Part shown: positions 32,659 to 34,439 of the stretch, in pieces
Numbering within the stretch: the first letter of the stretch is position 1
Layout: every line of letters starts with the position of its first letter
Assembly: GCA_964388965.1 (NCBI GenBank)
Contig: CAYMCP010000038.1
Location: 1 to 34,439 of the forward strand
From: Albibeggiatoa sp964388965
Lineage (GTDB): Bacteria; Pseudomonadota; Gammaproteobacteria; Beggiatoales; Beggiatoaceae
Reading direction: 5' to 3'
Length of the DNA: 34,439 nt
Position numbers and translations under genes: made by a program
The notes under the pieces: generated by a model
What the model saw: the letters and a program-made list of their open reading frames with translations, nothing else
What the model was told of the DNA's origin: nothing
The model's database searches: none

Positions 32659-33918
32659 ATGCCAGAAATTCGTAATTACACTTTAAACTTTGGTCCCCAA
32701 CATCCCGCAGCGCACGGTGTTTTGCGTCTCGTTTTGGAAATGGATGGCGAGGTGGTCGAACGCGCTGACCCGCATGTAGGTTTATTACATCGCGGCACAG
32801 AAAAACTTGCTGAAACAAAGCCTTACAATCAATCTGTACCTTATATGGATCGCTTAGATTATGTGTCTATGATGTGTAATGAGCATGGTTACGTGTTAGC
32901 AGTGGAGAAATTACTCGGTATTGATGCCCCTATTCGCGCACAGTATATCCGTACTATGTTCGACGAAATTACGCGCATTTTGAATCACTTACTTTGGATT
33001 GGTTCGCATGGTTTAGACGTGGGCGCAATGTCAATGTTTTTATACGCTTTTCGTGAACGAGAAATTTTAATGGATTGCTATGAAGTGGTTTCTGGTGCCC
33101 GTTTACATGCAGCATATTATCGTCCCGGTGGTGTCTATCGTGACTTGCCTGACATCATGCCAAAATATAAGCCATCTCAATGGCATAGCCAAAAAGAAGT
33201 AGACCGTTTAAATGAAAATCGTCAAGGTTCTCTACTAGATTATATTGAAGATTTTACTAACGTTTTCCCGCAACGAGTTGATGAGTATGAGACTTTGCTA
33301 ACTGAAAATCGGATTTGGCGACAACGGACAGTGGGTATTGGTGTCGTCTCGCCGGAACGTGCATTACAATTAGGTTTTACAGGACCTATGTTGCGGGGGT
33401 CGGGTGTTGAATGGGATTTGCGTAAAAAACAACCGTATGCCGCGTATGATAAAGTAGATTTTGATATTCCTGTCGGGACAAATGGTGATTGTTATGATCG
33501 TTATTTGGTTCGGATTGAGGAAATGCGTCAATCTAATCATATTATCAAACAATGTGTAGACTGGTTGCGTCAGCCTGAAAATCAAGGCGCTGTGATGATT
33601 GAAGATAATAAAGTCTCTCCACCGAGTCGCCAAGCCATGAAGGAAGATATGGAGGCATTAATTCATCACTTTAAGTTTTTTACTGAAGGTTATTGCCCAC
33701 CCGAAGGCGAAGTGTATGCGGCAATTGAACATCCAAAAGGGGAGTTTGGCATATACTTAGTGTCTGACGGTGCCAATAAACCGTATCGGATGAAAATTCG
33801 CGCGCCGGGTTTTGCGCATTTATCGGCAATGGATGAGATGTCAAAAGGTCACATGTTGGCTGACGTAGTCGCAATTATCGGTACAATGGATATTGTATTT
33901 GGTGAAATTGATAGATAG
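32659..33918 (+). CDS. nuoD: NADH-quinone oxidoreductase subunit D
   Basis: A 419-residue 49-kDa-type subunit that forms the quinone-binding cavity with NuoB. Conserved parts include NFGPQHPAAHGVLRLVLEMDGE at the start, HVGLLHRGTEKL, and the C-terminal HLSAMDEMSKGHMLADVVAIIGTMDIVFGEIDR, all in full. Length is normal (about 417). It immediately follows nuoC with a 4-bp gap. The operon is then interrupted by an unusually long non-coding gap before nuoE. Confidence 0.97.
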   Translation: MPEIRNYTLNFGPQHPAAHGVLRLVLEMDGEVVERADPHVGLLHRGTEKLAETKPYNQSVPYMDRLDYVSMMCNEHGYVLAVEKLLGIDAPIRAQYIRTMFDEITRILNHLLWIGSHGLDVGAMSMFLYAFREREILMDCYEVVSGARLHAAYYRPGGVYRDLPDIMPKYKPSQWHSQKEVDRLNENRQGSLLDYIEDFTNVFPQRVDEYETLLTENRIWRQRTVGIGVVSPERALQLGFTGPMLRGSGVEWDLRKKQPYAAYDKVDFDIPVGTNGDCYDRYLVRIEEMRQSNHIIKQCVDWLRQPENQGAVMIEDNKVSPPSRQAMKEDMEALIHHFKFFTEGYCPPEGEVYAAIEHPKGEFGIYLVSDGANKPYRMKIRAPGFAHLSAMDEMSKGHMLADVVAIIGTMDIVFGEIDR

Positions 33919-34355
33919 TTTTGAGAGTAAATATCTTGTTTTTGCAAAATTGTGTGGGAACAAGATACTTAATAAGAAATGTTAGATATTCAGGCACGTA
34001 TTGAAAAAGCACAGCAAAATTTAGCAATTGCGACACTGTCTGTCAGGAGATAAGTGATGCTTAATCATAAACAATTGACTCGTGACGAGAATTGACTCTG
34101 ACTCGTGACGACGCACCAGCGTCCTACGACATTCATGAAATTTAAAATGAGAATTGAGGAATTCAGATGAAAAAGGACAACTTGTTAGCATAACTATTGA
34201 ACATGCTCAAGATAATGAAATAGCACAAAGCGAGTGAAGCGAATTTGCTAGATGCTTACTCAGAAAAAGATGCAATTTACGATAATTTATAATTTTACGC
34301 TAAAAAATATCATACCCATTTTGATTACAAAAATTAAATTCTTACGGAACTCACC
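33919..34355. other. Decayed insert between nuoD and nuoE
   Basis: No intact gene. In order: a 9-bp stem TATCTTGTT/AACAAGATA (33932-33940 with 33959-33967) just after nuoD; a 24-codon open frame (33979-34053, MLDIQARIEKAQQNLAIA); the hairpin repeat GACGC-ACCA-GCGTC (34110-34123), shared with the MITE-like element near 25.26 kb; then a broken antitoxin-like gene (separate entry). nuo genes are normally almost contiguous, so this looks like an old accessory insertion into the operon. Confidence 0.6.
34154..34292 (+). pseudogene. Frameshifted antitoxin-like small gene
   Basis: One frame reads EKGQLVSITIEHAQDNEIAQ and stops at 34235; an overlapping second frame (from 34224) continues ASEANLLDAYSEKDAIYDNL and stops at 34290-34292. 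The C-terminal pattern of an acidic LLDAYSEKDAIYDNL directly before the stop is typical of small type II antitoxins. A single frameshift near 34225-34235 would join the two. No toxin gene remains. The assignment rests on pattern memory. Confidence 0.45.
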
Positions 34356-34439
34356 ATGTTAGCAACACAAAAACAAGCAACGCCATTATTAACCCCAGAA
34401 TCTTACGCGCAAATTGATAAATGGTTACAGAAATACCCA
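34356..34439 (+). CDS. nuoE: NADH-quinone oxidoreductase subunit E, N-terminal part (runs off window)
   Basis: The first 28 codons of a gene cut by the window edge. The residues LLTPESYAQIDKWLQKYP match the start of 24-kDa-type NuoE proteins, which carry the N1a two-iron cluster, and the position after nuoD fits the operon order. The cluster cysteines lie beyond the window. The Shine-Dalgarno match is weak (CGGAAC). Confidence 0.8.
   Translation, partial: MLATQKQATPLLTPESYAQIDKWLQKYP

Overview
The window is AT-rich (not measured; by eye well under 50% GC) and reads as a chromosomal segment of a gammaproteobacterium. The organisation of the Complex I operon, the RbfA/TruB pair, a thiD/rubredoxin divergon, OmpW, and abundant small palindromic repeats and transposon relics recall sulfur-oxidising Thiotrichales (Beggiatoa-like). 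That placement is an inference from style, not from a marker gene.

Left part (1-9.7 kb): a deleted insertion sequence with recognisable terminal inverted repeats (94-487), an OmpW-type porin, a DUF1737-like small protein, a TRAP substrate-binding lipoprotein with its large permease but no small DctQ subunit, a class III nucleotide cyclase on the minus strand, a divergent GH57 glycosidase ending at a hairpin terminator, a receiver-less sigma-54 activator, and rbfA-truB.

Centre (10.1-20 kb): two translationally coupled nonribosomal peptide synthetase genes. Module order is A(Ser)-[FkbM methyltransferase inserted in A]-PCP / C-A-PCP / TubC dock-C-A-PCP-TE. The line starts without a condensation domain and ends with a type I thioesterase, so it predicts a small tripeptide-derived product beginning with an O-methyl-serine-type residue. 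The first protein ends in an acidic tail and the second begins with a TubC docking domain. No MbtH, phosphopantetheinyl transferase, dedicated exporter or regulator is in the window. A recD gene follows 90 bp downstream without recB or recC.

Right centre (21.9-25.5 kb): an accessory stretch with an MNT/HEPN toxin-antitoxin pair, a gene-fragment zone, a GH19/lysozyme-like enzyme, a six-copy 39-bp tandem repeat, rubredoxin, thiD, and a 198-bp MITE-like element. The MITE has 16-bp inverted ends and 14-bp flanking direct repeats, is inserted exactly at the thiD stop codon, and is loaded with hairpins.

Right part (25.4-34.4 kb): a REC-REC-GGDEF protein whose first receiver and GGDEF signature are both degenerate, a Wzm/Wzt-like ABC exporter pair, a REC-HK-REC-REC hybrid kinase, and the start of the Complex I operon (nuoA, B, C, D and the beginning of nuoE). 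nuoD and nuoE are separated by about 440 bp of decayed sequence holding a broken antitoxin-like gene and a hairpin repeat. The best candidate for a distinctive system is the compact NRPS with the FkbM methyltransferase embedded in its serine loading module.
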